NCBI RefSeq assembly: GCF_900102945.1
Contig: NZ_FNGI01000001.1
Span: forward strand, 248,001-312,000
Source of the DNA: Modicisalibacter muralis
Lineage (GTDB): Bacteria; Pseudomonadota; Gammaproteobacteria; Pseudomonadales; Halomonadaceae
DNA: 64,000 bases
Reading direction: 5' to 3'
Each line of letters starts with the position of its first letter. Within the stretch, counting starts at the first letter, position 1. The translations under genes were made by a program, and so were the position numbers. Below the pieces are notes generated by a model. It was not told the DNA's origin, made no database searches, and worked only from the letters and a program-made list of their open reading frames with translations. Below, piece after piece: positions 50,824 to 61,809 of this stretch.

Positions 50824-52345
50824 AGGTCTGTTCGATGCGTTGACCACATTGTGGCCCGATATCGTGCTGCCGGAAGAGCTTCCCGCCGAGCGACTGGCGC
50901 TATGCCGCGATAGCCGGGCCATTGGTGACAGCGCCGCGCCGGCGGTTTTCGTTGCCTTACCCGGGGTGAACGTCGATGGCCGACGCTTCATCGCTCAGGC
51001 ACTCGATGACGGCGCGGTATTGGTATTGACCGATGTGACATCGGATGGCGGCGTGCCGAAAGGCATCGACCTGCCCGAAGACCCTCGCGTGTTGCGTCTG
51101 GCCGGCCTCGAGCATGTGCTGGGCGAACTGGGTCGGCTGTTATTCGCGGTACCCAAGAGCCTCGAGCTGGTCGGCGTTACCGGCACCAACGGCAAGAGTT
51201 CGGTAACGCATTATTTCGCCGCGCTCTCGGAGGCGCTCGGCCGGCCCGCAGGGCTGATCGGCACCCTTGGCTGGGGGCGCGCCGGCCGACTCGTCGAGAG
51301 TGGCCTGACCACGCCGGGGCCGCTGGAACTGCAAGCCGCGCTCGGCGCGATGGCCGCCCAGGGCATCGAGCGCGTGGCCATGGAAGTCTCTTCGCACGCG
51401 CTCGAGCAGGAGCGTCTGTCGGGTTGTCGTGTCACCGCGGCGGCGTTCACCAACCTGTCTCGTGACCATCTCGATTATCATGGCAGCATGGCTGCCTATG
51501 CAGCGTCCAAGGCGCGGCTCTTCAAGCGCCGCGAACTCAAGCTGGCGGTGGTCAACGGCGACGATCCGCTGGCGCGATTGATGCTCGCCGGCCTGCCCGA
51601 TGGGGTGCGCGTGCTGGCTTGCGGCGAGCAGCAGGCGACGACGCTGCGCGTGATCGACTGGCAGCCGCATGGTGATGGACAGCGTGCACTGATCGCCACC
51701 CCGGATGGCGAACGCGTACTCGAGCTTGCGCTGATGGGGCGCTTCAATCTCGACAATGTGCTGCTGGCCATGGCCGTGCTGTTGGGGCTCGGCGAGAACA
51801 TCGACGCACTGTGTCAGGCCGCCGGTGAATTGACGCCGGTGCCGGGGCGCATGCAGGTCGTCACGCGCCCCAATGCGCCTAGCGTGGTGGTGGATTACGC
51901 GCACACGCCGGATGCGCTCGGCAACGCTCTGCAGGCCCTGCGCGCACATCTGGCGAACGCCGATGGTCGCCGTGGGCAGCTATGGTGTGTGTTCGGTTGC
52001 GGTGGTGATCGGGACACCGGCAAGCGGTCGCTGATGGCCGCTGCCGCCGAGTCATTGGCCGACCGCTTGGTGATTACCGACGATAACCCGCGCAGCGAAA
52101 CGCCCGCGAAGATTCGCGACCAGGTGCTTGCCGGACTATCGCCAGAGGCGCTCGAGCGTAGCTGGTGCATCGATGGCCGTGGCGAGGCGATTGCCCGTAC
52201 GGTCGCCGAGGCCGGCGCCGATGACGTGATTCTGATTGCCGGCAAGGGCCATGAGGATTATCAGGAAATCGACGGACAGCGCCATCCGTTCTCGGATGTG
52301 CGTAGCGCCGAATCCGCATTGGACGCTCGCCAGGTGAACTCATGA
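50807..52345 (+). CDS. murE: UDP-MurNAc-tripeptide synthetase MurE
   Basis: Adds meso-diaminopimelate to UDP-MurNAc-dipeptide with ATP in the cytoplasm. GTNGKSS (126-132) is the ATP loop and DNPR (426-429) is the motif that selects meso-diaminopimelate rather than lysine. The ATG giving MLISREGLF has AGGAGG 9 bases upstream inside the ftsI end; 512 residues. The stop overlaps murF. Confidence 0.95.
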   Translation: MLISREGLFDALTTLWPDIVLPEELPAERLALCRDSRAIGDSAAPAVFVALPGVNVDGRRFIAQALDDGAVLVLTDVTSDGGVPKGIDLPEDPRVLRLAGLEHVLGELGRLLFAVPKSLELVGVTGTNGKSSVTHYFAALSEALGRPAGLIGTLGWGRAGRLVESGLTTPGPLELQAALGAMAAQGIERVAMEVSSHALEQERLSGCRVTAAAFTNLSRDHLDYHGSMAAYAASKARLFKRRELKLAVVNGDDPLARLMLAGLPDGVRVLACGEQQATTLRVIDWQPHGDGQRALIATPDGERVLELALMGRFNLDNVLLAMAVLLGLGENIDALCQAAGELTPVPGRMQVVTRPNAPSVVVDYAHTPDALGNALQALRAHLANADGRRGQLWCVFGCGGDRDTGKRSLMAAAAESLADRLVITDDNPRSETPAKIRDQVLAGLSPEALERSWCIDGRGEAIARTVAEAGADDVILIAGKGHEDYQEIDGQRHPFSDVRSAESALDARQVNS

Positions 52346-53724
52346 GCGAATCGGTCGCGAAGACGTGCGGACTGGATAGCCTGGGCGCTATCGCCGCGGC
52401 GCTGGGCGTGTCGCTGGCGATCGAGGATCGCGTGGTCGCGGGTATCGTCACCGATACCCGGGCGCTGCGAGCGGGCGACGTCTTCGTTGCGCTGGTTGGC
52501 GAACGCTTCGATGCTCACGATTTTCTCGATCAGGCGCGCGAGGCGGGAGCGGCGGCGGCGATCGTCTCGCGCCCGGTCGACGATGCGTTGCCGCAATTGC
52601 AGGTCGCCGACACCCGCCTGGCGCTGGGTTTGTTGGGCCAGGCGCGACGCCTGGCCTGGGGCGGGCCGCTGGCGGCGATTACCGGCAACAGCGGCAAGAC
52701 CACGGTCAAGGAGATGCTGGCCGCGCTGCTCGAGCGTCGCGGTGCTACGCTCGCCACTCGTGGCAACCTGAATAACGATATCGGCGCGCCGTTGACGCTG
52801 TTGGGATTGTCGTCGCGCCATCGCCATGCGGTGGTAGAACTGGGCGCCAACCATATTGGCGAGATCGCCTGGACCGTGGCATTGGCACGACCGCAGGTGG
52901 CGGTCATCAACAACGTGACCGGCGCGCATGTCGGCGAATTCGGCGGCATGGGTCGGATCGCCCAGGCCAAGGGCGAGATCCTCGCCGGGCTGGCGGCGGA
53001 TGGCGTCGCGGTGCTCAATCGCGACGATGCCTTCTACCCGTTCTGGCAACGTCTTGCCGGCAACCGTGATGTGCTGAGCTTCGGTTTAACCGAGCAGGCA
53101 CGAATCCACGCTCGCGATCTGGCCTGCGATAGCCTCGGGCGCTATGCTTTCACGCTTGTGCGTGATGGCCAGGCACTGGGTCAGGTTCAATTGGCGCTGC
53201 TGGGCCTGCATAACGTGCGCAACGCCTTGGCAGCGGCAGCGGCGGCGCTGGCGCTGGGCTTGCCGGCGGCTGAGGTGGTAGCCGGGCTATCGGCGATCCA
53301 GGCGATTCCCGGGCGGCTGACGCTGATCGAGGGGCCACGTGGTAGTCGTCTGCTCGACGATACCTATAATGCCAACCCGGGTGCGGTAAAAGCGGCACTC
53401 GAGGCGTTGGCGAAGATGCCCGCCCCGCATTGGTGCTTTCTCGGCGCCATAGGAGAATTGGGGCAGGCGTCCGCTGGATTGCATGCCGAGGTTGGGCGGT
53501 ACGCACAAGAATTGGGGATCGACTTTCTCGGCACCCTGGGACCCGAGGCAGAGCCGGCGGCTCGTGCCTTCGGCGAGCGGGGCTGTCATTTCGAGGACTG
53601 GGAGGCGCTTTTGCGCCATGCCCATGACCATCTGCCGTCAGGGGCCAGCGTGCTGGTCAAGGGCTCGCGCAGCGCCGGTATGGAGCGACTGATTACTGAG
53701 CTGCGCGCGGATGTATCAAGGTGA
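52342..53724 (+). CDS. murF: UDP-MurNAc-pentapeptide synthetase MurF
   Basis: Adds D-Ala-D-Ala to the UDP-MurNAc tripeptide. The ATP loop is TGNSGKTTVKEML (from 114), followed by NLNNDIGAPLTLL and DDTYNANPGAVKAAL, all typical of MurF. 460 residues. It shares 4 bases with murE and is 9 bases from mraY. Confidence 0.96.
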   Translation: MSESVAKTCGLDSLGAIAAALGVSLAIEDRVVAGIVTDTRALRAGDVFVALVGERFDAHDFLDQAREAGAAAAIVSRPVDDALPQLQVADTRLALGLLGQARRLAWGGPLAAITGNSGKTTVKEMLAALLERRGATLATRGNLNNDIGAPLTLLGLSSRHRHAVVELGANHIGEIAWTVALARPQVAVINNVTGAHVGEFGGMGRIAQAKGEILAGLAADGVAVLNRDDAFYPFWQRLAGNRDVLSFGLTEQARIHARDLACDSLGRYAFTLVRDGQALGQVQLALLGLHNVRNALAAAAAALALGLPAAEVVAGLSAIQAIPGRLTLIEGPRGSRLLDDTYNANPGAVKAALEALAKMPAPHWCFLGAIGELGQASAGLHAEVGRYAQELGIDFLGTLGPEAEPAARAFGERGCHFEDWEALLRHAHDHLPSGASVLVKGSRSAGMERLITELRADVSR

Positions 53725-53733
53725 ACGCAACAC

Positions 53734-54816
53734 ATGCTGCTTTATCTGGCCGAATTTCTGGCGCAATTTCAAAGCGCCTTCGCTGTCTTCAACTACCTGA
53801 CCCTGCGTGTGATCCTGGGCACACTCACGGCGCTGCTGCTGTGTCTGTGGCTGGGGCCGATGATGATCCGCCGTCTGGTGGAACGTCAGATCGGCCAGGC
53901 GGTACGTGACGACGGCCCCCAATCGCATCTCTCCAAGGCAGGCACCCCGACCATGGGCGGGGCGATGATCCTGGTCGCCATGTCGATCAGTACCTTGCTG
54001 TGGGGCGATCTGGACAATTACTACGTGTGGCTTACGTTGATCGTCACGCTGGGCTTCGGCGCCATCGGTTGGGTCGACGATTACCGCAAGGTGGTCGAGA
54101 AGAACCCACGCGGGCTGCCGGCGCGCTGGAAGTATTTCTGGCAGTCGGCGATCGGCATCGGCGCCGCTGTCGTGCTGTATGTCACTGCCGCCAGCCCGGT
54201 CGAAACCAGTCTGATCGTGCCACTGTTCAAGGAAGTCGTCATACAGCTCGGCTTTGTGTATATCGTGCTGGCCTATCTGGTGATTGTCGGTAGCTCCAAT
54301 GCCGTCAATCTCACCGATGGCCTCGATGGCCTGGCGATCATGCCCACGGTGATGGTGGCCATGGGGCTGGCGGTATTCGCCTATGCCAGCGGCAATGCGG
54401 TATTCGCCGAATATCTGCATATTCCGATGATTCCGGGCGCAGGGGAGCTGGCGGTTTTCTGCGGCACCATCGCCGGCGCGGGTTTGGGCTTTCTATGGTT
54501 CAACACCTACCCGGCCCAGGTCTTCATGGGCGATGTCGGCGCCCTGGCGTTGGGCGCGGCGCTGGGCGTGGTCGCGGTCATCGTACGCCAGGAAATCGTG
54601 CTGTTCGTGATGGGCGGCGTGTTCGTCATGGAGACGGTCTCGGTGATCCTGCAGGTGGGCTCCTACAAGCTCACGGGGCGGCGCATCTTCCGCATGGCGC
54701 CGCTGCATCACCACTTCGAACTCAAGGGCTGGCCGGAGCCACGCGTGATCGTGCGCTTCTGGATCATCACCGTGGTATTGGTGTTGATGGGCCTTGCCAC
54801 GCTGAAGATTCGCTGA
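53734..54816 (+). CDS. mraY: Phospho-MurNAc-pentapeptide transferase MraY
   Basis: The ten-helix integral enzyme that makes lipid I from UDP-MurNAc-pentapeptide and undecaprenyl phosphate. The catalytic aspartate pair lies in WVDDYRKV, with [11 protein letters not shown] and the histidine motif [10 protein letters not shown] also seen. 360 residues, exactly the family size. Confidence 0.97.
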   Translation: MLLYLAEFLAQFQSAFAVFNYLTLRVILGTLTALLLCLWLGPMMIRRLVERQIGQAVRDDGPQSHLSKAGTPTMGGAMILVAMSISTLLWGDLDNYYVWLTLIVTLGFGAIGWVDDYRKVVEKNPRGLPARWKYFWQSAIGIGAAVVLYVTAASPVETSLIVPLFKEVVIQLGFVYIVLAYLVIVGSSNAVNLTDGLDGLAIMPTVMVAMGLAVFAYASGNAVFAEYLHIPMIPGAGELAVFCGTIAGAGLGFLWFNTYPAQVFMGDVGALALGAALGVVAVIVRQEIVLFVMGGVFVMETVSVILQVGSYKLTGRRIFRMAPLHHHFELKGWPEPRVIVRFWIITVVLVLMGLATLKIR

Positions 54817-54831
54817 CGTGGCGGGGCTGGC

Positions 54832-56229
54832 ATGATCGTTCCCGCTGGAGTGACGCTGGTCGTCGGTCTGGGTATCTCGGGGCGCGCCATCGCGCGCCAT
54901 CTGACGCGCCAGGGCGTGCCGTTCATGGTCGCCGATACCCGGATATCGCCGCCGGGCCTCGACGATTTTCGTGCCGCGCATCCCGGCATCGTTGTGCACT
55001 GCGGTTCGCTTACCTCGCTCGATATTAGCCAAGCCAAGGAGGTGGTGCTCAGCCCCGGCATCGACCCCCAGACGCCGGGGCTGGAGGGTCTGTGGAAGCG
55101 CACGCTCGCGGCTTCGGGCGAGCCAAAAATCGTGGGTGAAATGGCGCTCTTCGTCCGCGAGTGTCGTGCGCCGATCGCCGCGATCACTGGGGCCAATGCC
55201 AAATCCACCGTCACCACGCTGCTCGGCGAGATGGCCCGCGAAGCGGGGCGTAGTGTCGCAGTGGGCGGCAACCTGGGCACGCCGGCGTTGGACCTGCTGG
55301 CCGAGCAACCCGACGCCGAACTCTTCGTGCTCGAGCTTTCCAGCTTCCAGCTCGAAACGACGCCGTGCCTTGGCGCCGAAACCGCTGCGTTTCTCAATCT
55401 TTGTGAGGATCATCTCGACCGTCATGGCGACATGGCCGGCTACCGTAATGCCAAGCTGGGGATTTTTCGTGGCGCTCGCCACGGCGTGGTCAATCGCGAC
55501 GATCCGCTGACCTGGCCCGACGATCCCTCGCTACCCGTTGCGTACTTCACCGCGCAACCGCCTCGGGCCGGTGAATGGGGCATCGCCGATCGTGACGTGG
55601 GCCATGGCAGCGAACCCTGGCTGATGCACGGTGAAACTCCTCTGATGGCGGCTGGCGAGGTGCGCCTGCCCGGTCGGCATAATCAGGCGAACGCCTTGGC
55701 GGCACTGGCGATGGGCACGCAACTGGGCCTGGAGTTCGCGGCGATGCGCCGGGTACTGGCGCGCTTTTGCGGTTTGCCACATCGTGGTGAACTGATCGGC
55801 GAGCGTAATGGCGTGCGCTGGGTCAACGATTCCAAGGGCACCAATGTCGGCGCTACCCTGGCGGCGATTGCCGGATTGGGGGCGACGCTCGAGGGCCGCC
55901 TGATCTGGCTCGGTGGCGGATTGGGCAAGGGCGCCGATTTCACACCGCTCATGGCACCGCTGGTCGAGCATGCTCGCGAGGCCATCGTCTTCGGTAGCGA
56001 TGCTCCGCGCCTGGTGGCGTTGCTCGATGGCGAGTTGCCGGTGACCCGCACGCATGACCTGCGAGGCGCGCTCGAGCGCGCTGCGACGATTGCCGAGCCC
56101 GGCGATTGCGTGCTGTTGTCGCCCGCTTGCGCCAGCCTCGATCAGTTTCCCAACTATCAGGTGCGTGGCGATAACTTCCGCGACTGGGTGCAGCGTTACC
56201 TGGCCGCGAACAACGGGGAGAGGCCATGA
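54832..56229 (+). CDS. murD: UDP-MurNAc-L-alanine:D-glutamate ligase MurD
   Basis: Adds D-glutamate to UDP-MurNAc-L-alanine. The N-terminal nucleotide site is VVGLGISGRAIARHL; the ATP loop reads TGANAKSTVTTL, a variant of the usual TGSNGKST that keeps the lysine; ELSSFQLE and NDSKGTNVGAT follow. At 465 residues it is slightly long. It overlaps ftsW by 4 bases. Confidence 0.95.
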   Translation: MIVPAGVTLVVGLGISGRAIARHLTRQGVPFMVADTRISPPGLDDFRAAHPGIVVHCGSLTSLDISQAKEVVLSPGIDPQTPGLEGLWKRTLAASGEPKIVGEMALFVRECRAPIAAITGANAKSTVTTLLGEMAREAGRSVAVGGNLGTPALDLLAEQPDAELFVLELSSFQLETTPCLGAETAAFLNLCEDHLDRHGDMAGYRNAKLGIFRGARHGVVNRDDPLTWPDDPSLPVAYFTAQPPRAGEWGIADRDVGHGSEPWLMHGETPLMAAGEVRLPGRHNQANALAALAMGTQLGLEFAAMRRVLARFCGLPHRGELIGERNGVRWVNDSKGTNVGATLAAIAGLGATLEGRLIWLGGGLGKGADFTPLMAPLVEHAREAIVFGSDAPRLVALLDGELPVTRTHDLRGALERAATIAEPGDCVLLSPACASLDQFPNYQVRGDNFRDWVQRYLAANNGERP

Positions 56230-57404
56230 AGGCTTTGGCGCAGCGTGTGTCGACCGCGGGCAAGCCGTTCGACGCCTGGTTGGTACTGGCGAGCCTGGCG
56301 ATCCTGGCGATCGGCTGGGTGATGGTGACATCGGCCTCGACCGAAATAGCCGCTGCGCTGACCGGCAATCCTTTCTATTACAGTGTCCGTCATGCGGCTT
56401 ACATCGGTATTGCACTGGCAATCGCGGCGGTGGCGATACGTTTTCCGTTGTCGTGGTGGCATGCCAACGGCCCCTGGTTGCTGCTGCTGGGTTTCCTGCT
56501 GCTGGTACTGGTGCTGGTGGTCGGGACGGAGGTCAATGGCAGCAAGCGCTGGATTCCGCTGGGACCAATCAACATTCAGGCCTCCGAAGTGGCCAAGCTG
56601 TTCCTGATCGTTTACACGGCGGGTTACCTGGAACGCTTCCTGCCGGGCGTGCGCCGTCACTGGTGGGAGTTCGTCAAGCCGTTGACGATCATGCTGCCGC
56701 TGGGTGGCCTGCTGATACTCGAGCCCGATTACGGTGCCTTGGTGGTAATGACCGCCTGTGTCATGGGTATGTTGCTATTGGCGGGCGCGCCGCTGATGCG
56801 TTTTATCCTGTTGATGATCGCCGTCGTGGCTTTGGGGGGCTACGTGGCAATTGCCGAGCCCTATCGTCTCGAACGCATTACCAGCTTCGCCAACCCCTGG
56901 GCCGACATGTACGATTCCGGCTATCAGCTAACCCAGGCACTGATCGCCTTTGGCCGTGGCCACTGGTTCGGCCTGGGGCTGGGCGATAGCGTACAAAAGT
57001 TGTTTTACCTGCCCGAGGCGCATACCGATTTCGTCTTCGCGGTGCTTGCCGAGGAGCTTGGGCTGGTCGGCGCGGTGACGGTCATCGGGTTGTTTGCGCT
57101 ACTGGTGTATCGCGCGCTGGTCATCGGCCGCCGCGCGGAGCTGGCGCGATTGCCGTTCGCCGCTTATCTCAGCTACGGTATCGCGCTGGTGCTGGGTGCC
57201 CAGGCGTTCATCAATATCGCGGTGAGTACCGGGTTGCTGCCAACCAAGGGGCTGACGCTGCCGCTATTGAGTTATGGTGGTTCTAGCCTGGTGGTCAGTT
57301 GCGTGATGGTGGCGTTGCTGCTGCGCGTCGATATCGAGACCCGGCGGTTGCGTCCCGTCAAGGCGCCTACCAGGAAAACCACGCAAGGAGCGCCCGGAAA
57401 GTGA
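56226..57404 (+). CDS. ftsW: Septal peptidoglycan glycosyltransferase FtsW
   Basis: The SEDS-family polymerase that builds septal glycan strands with FtsI. About ten hydrophobic helices; the SEDS signatures GSKRWIPLGPINIQASEVAK, PEAHTDFVFAVLAEELG and TKGLTLPLLSYGGSS are present. 392 residues. Its stop overlaps the likely murG start (GTGA). Confidence 0.96.
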   Translation: MKALAQRVSTAGKPFDAWLVLASLAILAIGWVMVTSASTEIAAALTGNPFYYSVRHAAYIGIALAIAAVAIRFPLSWWHANGPWLLLLGFLLLVLVLVVGTEVNGSKRWIPLGPINIQASEVAKLFLIVYTAGYLERFLPGVRRHWWEFVKPLTIMLPLGGLLILEPDYGALVVMTACVMGMLLLAGAPLMRFILLMIAVVALGGYVAIAEPYRLERITSFANPWADMYDSGYQLTQALIAFGRGHWFGLGLGDSVQKLFYLPEAHTDFVFAVLAEELGLVGAVTVIGLFALLVYRALVIGRRAELARLPFAAYLSYGIALVLGAQAFINIAVSTGLLPTKGLTLPLLSYGGSSLVVSCVMVALLLRVDIETRRLRPVKAPTRKTTQGAPGK

Positions 57405-58516
57405 GTCACGCCATGAAATCCTCTCAAGGACGCAGAGTGCTGATCATGGCCGGCGGTACCGGCGGGCACGTGATTCCTGCTCTGTCGCTGGCACGCGGCT
57501 TGGCGACTCGGGGCGTCAGCGTCGAGTGGTTGGGTAGTCCGCGCGGCATCGAGAACCGTTTGGTGCCCGCCGCGGGCATCGTGTTGCATCGCATCGATAT
57601 CGCCGGGTTGCGTGGCAATGGCATGGCTGGCTGGCTGGCTGCGCCATGGCGGCTGGCGCGTGCCGTATTGCGGGCGCGGCAAGTGATCGAAACCTTCGAT
57701 CCGCAACTGGTGGTGGGGCTGGGCGGTTTCGCCAGCGGTCCCGGTGGTCTGGCCGCCTGGCTGACCCGCCGGCCGCTGATCATTCACGAGCAGAACGCCG
57801 TGGCCGGCATGACCAATCAGGCCCTGTCGCGGCTGGCCAAGCGAGTGTACGCCGCTTTTCCCGGTGCCTTCAGAAAAGCCGGCAAGGCGCATCGCGAGAT
57901 CGTCATCGGCAACCCGGTGCGCGAGGAAATCGCCACGCTCGGCGAATGCCCGCGCCAGGCGGCCGAGATGCAAGGCCGGCGCTTGCGGTTATTGGTGGTC
58001 GGCGGGTCGCTGGGTGCCGTGGCGCTCAACCAGCGCCTGCCCGAAGCCCTGACTCGCCTGCCCGAAGCCTCGCGCCCCGAGGTTCGTCATCAGGCCGGGC
58101 GCGACAAGGAAGACGTCACTCGCGAAGGCTATCGAGCGGCGGGTGTCGAGGCCGAGGTCAGCGATTTCATCGATGACATGGCCGCCGCCTACGCTTGGGC
58201 CGATCTGGTGGTGTGCCGTGCCGGCGCCTTGACTGTCGCCGAACTCGCCGCCGCCGCCAAGCCGTCGCTGTTGGTGCCTTTTCCGCATGCCGTCGACGAT
58301 CATCAGACGGTCAATGCCGGTCATCTGGTCGATGCCGGCGCGGCGCGATTGATCCCCCAGAACACACTGAACGCGACGTCTCTGGCCGAGACGCTGGACG
58401 CCGTGCTCGACCCTGAATGTCTTGCCACCATGGCCAGCGCCGCGCGCGCCTGCGCCCATCTCGACGCCGTCGAGTGTCTGGTGGCGGGCTGTATGGAGAC
58501 TGCTTTTGAGCACTAG
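57401..58516 (+). CDS. murG: Lipid II synthase MurG
   Basis: The membrane-associated N-acetylglucosaminyl transferase that turns lipid I into lipid [18 protein letters not shown] is the lipid-phosphate-binding loop, and [11 protein letters not shown], and [15 protein letters not shown] in the UDP-GlcNAc domain, confirm it. I start at a GTG that overlaps the ftsW stop because AAGGAG lies 10 bases upstream; the ATG 12 bases later has no ribosome-binding site at a usable distance but remains possible. 371 residues. Confidence 0.94.
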   Translation: MSHAMKSSQGRRVLIMAGGTGGHVIPALSLARGLATRGVSVEWLGSPRGIENRLVPAAGIVLHRIDIAGLRGNGMAGWLAAPWRLARAVLRARQVIETFDPQLVVGLGGFASGPGGLAAWLTRRPLIIHEQNAVAGMTNQALSRLAKRVYAAFPGAFRKAGKAHREIVIGNPVREEIATLGECPRQAAEMQGRRLRLLVVGGSLGAVALNQRLPEALTRLPEASRPEVRHQAGRDKEDVTREGYRAAGVEAEVSDFIDDMAAAYAWADLVVCRAGALTVAELAAAAKPSLLVPFPHAVDDHQTVNAGHLVDAGAARLIPQNTLNATSLAETLDAVLDPECLATMASAARACAHLDAVECLVAGCMETAFEH

Positions 58517-59960
58517 CAAACTTCCTCCCGTACCTGGCCTGGGCATGCGCCGTATCCTGAACATTCATTTCGTGGGCATTGGTGGCGCCGGCATGTGCGG
58601 TATCGCCGAAGTGCTGGCCAATCAGGGCTATCGAGTCAGCGGCAGTGATCTCAAGGAGTCCACGGTCACCGCACATCTGCGCGATTGCGGCATTCGTATC
58701 GCCATCGGTCACGACGCGATCAATGCCGAAGGCGCCGATGTGGTGGTGGTTTCCACGGCGGTCGATCATGACAATCCCGAAATCGCCTGGGCTCGTGAGC
58801 ATCGCGTGCCGGTGGTGCGTCGCGCCGAGATGCTCGCCGAGCTGATGCGTTTTCGCCACGGTATCGCCGTGGCCGGCACGCACGGCAAGACCACGACGAC
58901 CAGCCTGACCGCGACGCTGCTGGCCGAGGGCGGGCTCGACCCGACCTTCGTGATCGGCGGCAAGCTGACCAGCGCGGGCACTAACGCGCGCCTGGGCGAG
59001 GGCGATTACCTGGTCGCCGAGGCCGATGAGTCCGATGCCTCCTTCCTGCATTTGCAGCCGATGGTATCGATCGTCACCAATATCGATGCCGATCACATGT
59101 CGACCTACGCCGGCGATTTCGTCCGGCTCAAGGACACCTTCGTCGAGTTTTTGCACAACCTGCCGTTTTATGGTCTGGCGATCCTGTGCCTGGACGATGC
59201 TAACGTGCGCGGCCTGTTGCCAAGAGTGCAGCGGCAGTTCGTCAGTTACGGCTTCAGCGACGATGCCGATTATCGCATCAGCGACTTCGTTCAGGAGGGC
59301 GGCGAGATCCGCTTCACGGCCTTGCGCCCCGACGGGCACGCACCGTTGGCGGTACGTCTGGCCATGCCCGGTGAGCACAACGCCCAGAACGCCCTGGCGG
59401 CGATTGCCGTGGCGACCGATGCGGGCATCGCCGACGATGCCATCCTGCGTGGCCTGGCCGGCTTCGCCGGCGTGGGACGCCGCTTCCAGGTGCATGGCGA
59501 GTTTCCGCTACCGCATGGCCGGCAGGGCAAGGTGATGTTGGTCGACGACTACGGCCATCACCCGCGCGAGGTCGAAATGGTGATTCGCGCGGTGCGTGCC
59601 GGTTGGCCGAAGCGACGACTGGTCATGGTCTATCAACCCCACCGTTACTCGCGCACCCACGATCTTTACGAGGACTTCGTGCGCGTGCTGTCGGGGGTCG
59701 ATCTGTTGTTGCTGTTGGATGTCTATAGCGCCGGCGAGGCACCCATCCCCGGTGCCGAAGGGCGCACCCTGGCGGGCTCCATTCGTCAGCGCGGCCAGGT
59801 CGATCCACTGTTTGCAGAGAGCAAGGGCGAGTTGCCACGCTTGCTGTCCAATGTGCTGCGCGATGGCGATATCCTGATTACCCAAGGCGCCGGTGATGTC
59901 GGTGGTATTTCTCTAGCGCTGGCCGCCTGCCGGCTACAGTTCGATGAGGTGGTGTTATGA
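58506..59960 (+). CDS. murC: UDP-MurNAc:L-alanine ligase MurC
   Basis: Adds the first residue, L-alanine, to UDP-MurNAc. [19 protein letters not shown] is the nucleotide-binding loop and [10 protein letters not shown] the ATP loop; [15 protein letters not shown]-like [12 protein letters not shown] is also seen. The start is taken as a TTG with GGAG 7 bases upstream, overlapping murG by 11 bases; the extra N-terminal 13 residues match the Escherichia coli protein better than the ATG at 58545. 484 residues. Confidence 0.92.
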   Translation: MSTSKLPPVPGLGMRRILNIHFVGIGGAGMCGIAEVLANQGYRVSGSDLKESTVTAHLRDCGIRIAIGHDAINAEGADVVVVSTAVDHDNPEIAWAREHRVPVVRRAEMLAELMRFRHGIAVAGTHGKTTTTSLTATLLAEGGLDPTFVIGGKLTSAGTNARLGEGDYLVAEADESDASFLHLQPMVSIVTNIDADHMSTYAGDFVRLKDTFVEFLHNLPFYGLAILCLDDANVRGLLPRVQRQFVSYGFSDDADYRISDFVQEGGEIRFTALRPDGHAPLAVRLAMPGEHNAQNALAAIAVATDAGIADDAILRGLAGFAGVGRRFQVHGEFPLPHGRQGKVMLVDDYGHHPREVEMVIRAVRAGWPKRRLVMVYQPHRYSRTHDLYEDFVRVLSGVDLLLLLDVYSAGEAPIPGAEGRTLAGSIRQRGQVDPLFAESKGELPRLLSNVLRDGDILITQGAGDVGGISLALAACRLQFDEVVL

Positions 59961-60877
59961 ATGACCCCAGCGATTATGGCCGGGTGGTAGTGCTTTATGG
60001 CGGCGATTCGGCGGAGCGAGAGGTCTCGCTGGTCAGTGGGGCGGCGATACTGGCGGCGCTCAAGCGTAGCGGTGTCGATGCGCGCGGCTATGATCTGGCC
60101 GCCGGTGGCCTGACCGGGCTCGAGGCGCTGGCGCCGGATCGTGTCTTCATTGCCTTGCATGGTCGCGGCGGTGAGGACGGCACGCTGCAAGGCGCGCTCG
60201 AGTTGTTGAAGATCCCTTACACCGGCAGTGGCGTGCTGGCCTCGGCGCTGGGCATGGACAAGCAGCGTTGCAAGCAGCTCTGGCAGGCCCTGGCGTTGCC
60301 GACCCCGGCGAGCATCATGCTGGGGCCGGATAGCGATTGGTCGGCGGTCACCGAGCAGTTGGGTCTGCCGCTGGTGGTCAAGCCGGTTCATGAAGGGTCA
60401 ACGCTGGGTATCAGCATCGTTGCCGATCGCGAGTCGCTGGAATCCGCCTATCGCGAGGCGGCGCGTTTCGACGCGGCGGTGATGGCCGAACGCTTCATCA
60501 AGGGCGATGAATATACCGTGTCGCTGCTTGGCGACGAGGTATTGCCGGCGATTCGCGTCGAGGTGCCCAGTGGCTTTTACGACTACGAAGCCAAGTACCA
60601 TTCCAATACCACGCTTTATCATCTTCCTTGCGGTCTTGCAGCCGAGCAGGAGGCCGAGTTGGGAGCGCTTTGCCGCCATGCTTTCACTGCTGTCGGCGGG
60701 CGTGGATGGGGCCGCGTGGACGTGATGCGCGACGCGACCGGGCAATTCTGGTTGCTCGAGGTCAATACCGTGCCGGGCATGACCGATCACAGCCTGGTGC
60801 CTCAGTCAGCGGCGCATGCGGGGCTCGATTTCGATGCCCTGGTACTGCGCATTCTCGATACGTCATTGGAGCCCTGA
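59957..60877 (+). CDS. ddlB: D-alanine-D-alanine ligase DdlB
   Basis: An ATP-grasp enzyme that makes D-Ala-D-Ala, the substrate of Mur[15 protein letters not shown] starts the fold, the ATP-grasp [15 protein letters not shown] and [17 protein letters not shown] carry the ATP and metal ligands. 306 residues. It overlaps murC by 4 bases. Confidence 0.96.
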   Translation: MNDPSDYGRVVVLYGGDSAEREVSLVSGAAILAALKRSGVDARGYDLAAGGLTGLEALAPDRVFIALHGRGGEDGTLQGALELLKIPYTGSGVLASALGMDKQRCKQLWQALALPTPASIMLGPDSDWSAVTEQLGLPLVVKPVHEGSTLGISIVADRESLESAYREAARFDAAVMAERFIKGDEYTVSLLGDEVLPAIRVEVPSGFYDYEAKYHSNTTLYHLPCGLAAEQEAELGALCRHAFTAVGGRGWGRVDVMRDATGQFWLLEVNTVPGMTDHSLVPQSAAHAGLDFDALVLRILDTSLEP

Positions 60878-60881
60878 GCGT

Positions 60882-61604
60882 ATGGCGCAGCCCGGAACAC
60901 GCAGCTCGGTCCTGGGCCTGGTGCTGCTGTTGGTGCTACTGGTTGCCGGTGGGCGCGCGCTGTGGCTATGGCTCGACCGGCCCATCGAGCGCGTTTCTAT
61001 ACGCGGCGATCTGGAGTATGTCAGCGCCGACTATCTTCGCGAGAAACTCGCTCCCATGGTGCGCGATTTGCGTTGGCTGTCGGTGGACCTGGATGAATTG
61101 CGCGAGCAGGCGCGTGGCATCGATTGGTTATCCGAGGTGAGTGTTTCGAGGCGCTGGCCAAATGCCCTGACATTCCGGCTTTTCGAACAGCAACCGGTGG
61201 CGCGCTGGAACGATGATTTATTGCTTAATACTCGCGGTAAACCCTTCCGTCGCGGTGAAGTGACAGTCTCTGGGGATTTGCCCGACCTGGCCGGTCCCGA
61301 AGGCAGCGGTCCCGAGGTATTGGCATTGCTCGACCGGCTTCGCCCACGGCTGGCCGAGTTGGGGCTCGAAGTGACCCAGTTGCGCCTTGAAGACCGCGGC
61401 GCCTGGCGTTTTCAGGTCAATGACAGCGTTTGGGTCATGCTCGGTCGCAACCAGCGTGAACCGCGCTTGGCACGATTCATGGCGGCATGGAAACGTGAAC
61501 TCGGATCCCGCGCGTCGCGAATCCGCTACATAGATTTGCGTTATCCCAATGGCGTGGCCGTTGCCTGGCATGGCGAAACTGAAGCGCAGATATTCGATAG
61601 TTAA
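60882..61604 (+). CDS. ftsQ: Cell division protein FtsQ
   Basis: A bitopic divisome scaffold binding FtsB-FtsL. Short cytoplasmic tail, one helix (about 10-30), a POTRA domain starting IERVSIRGDLEYVS and the beta domain with RWPNALTFRLFEQQPVARWN. The ATG giving MAQPGTRSS follows ddlB by 4 bases; 240 residues. Confidence 0.94.
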   Translation: MAQPGTRSSVLGLVLLLVLLVAGGRALWLWLDRPIERVSIRGDLEYVSADYLREKLAPMVRDLRWLSVDLDELREQARGIDWLSEVSVSRRWPNALTFRLFEQQPVARWNDDLLLNTRGKPFRRGEVTVSGDLPDLAGPEGSGPEVLALLDRLRPRLAELGLEVTQLRLEDRGAWRFQVNDSVWVMLGRNQREPRLARFMAAWKRELGSRASRIRYIDLRYPNGVAVAWHGETEAQIFDS

Positions 61605-61734
61605 CGTGTATTGCCTGGTTTTTTTCCCGCTAGCCCCCGCCAGTAAAGAGATATGGGTGTTTCTTTCATTAAAAAATACCCGTATTGTGAGGTTTGTTTT
61701 GTTATTGGGCTGGTGAATCAACCGCAGTTGTTCC

Positions 61735-61740
61735 TATAAT
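61735..61740 (+). promoter_or_regulatory. Candidate promoter -10 box for ftsA-ftsZ
   Basis: A perfect TATAAT in the 205-base AT-rich gap between ftsQ and ftsA, 69 bases before ftsA. The -35 region is weak (TGGTGA at 61711-61716, 18-base spacer). This is the only long gap inside the dcw cluster. Confidence 0.5.
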
Positions 61741-61809
61741 TGGCCCAATACTTTATTACTTCGATAAATGGATTCTAACTTAGTGAAGAATGAGGAGTGA
61801 TCCCGACCC

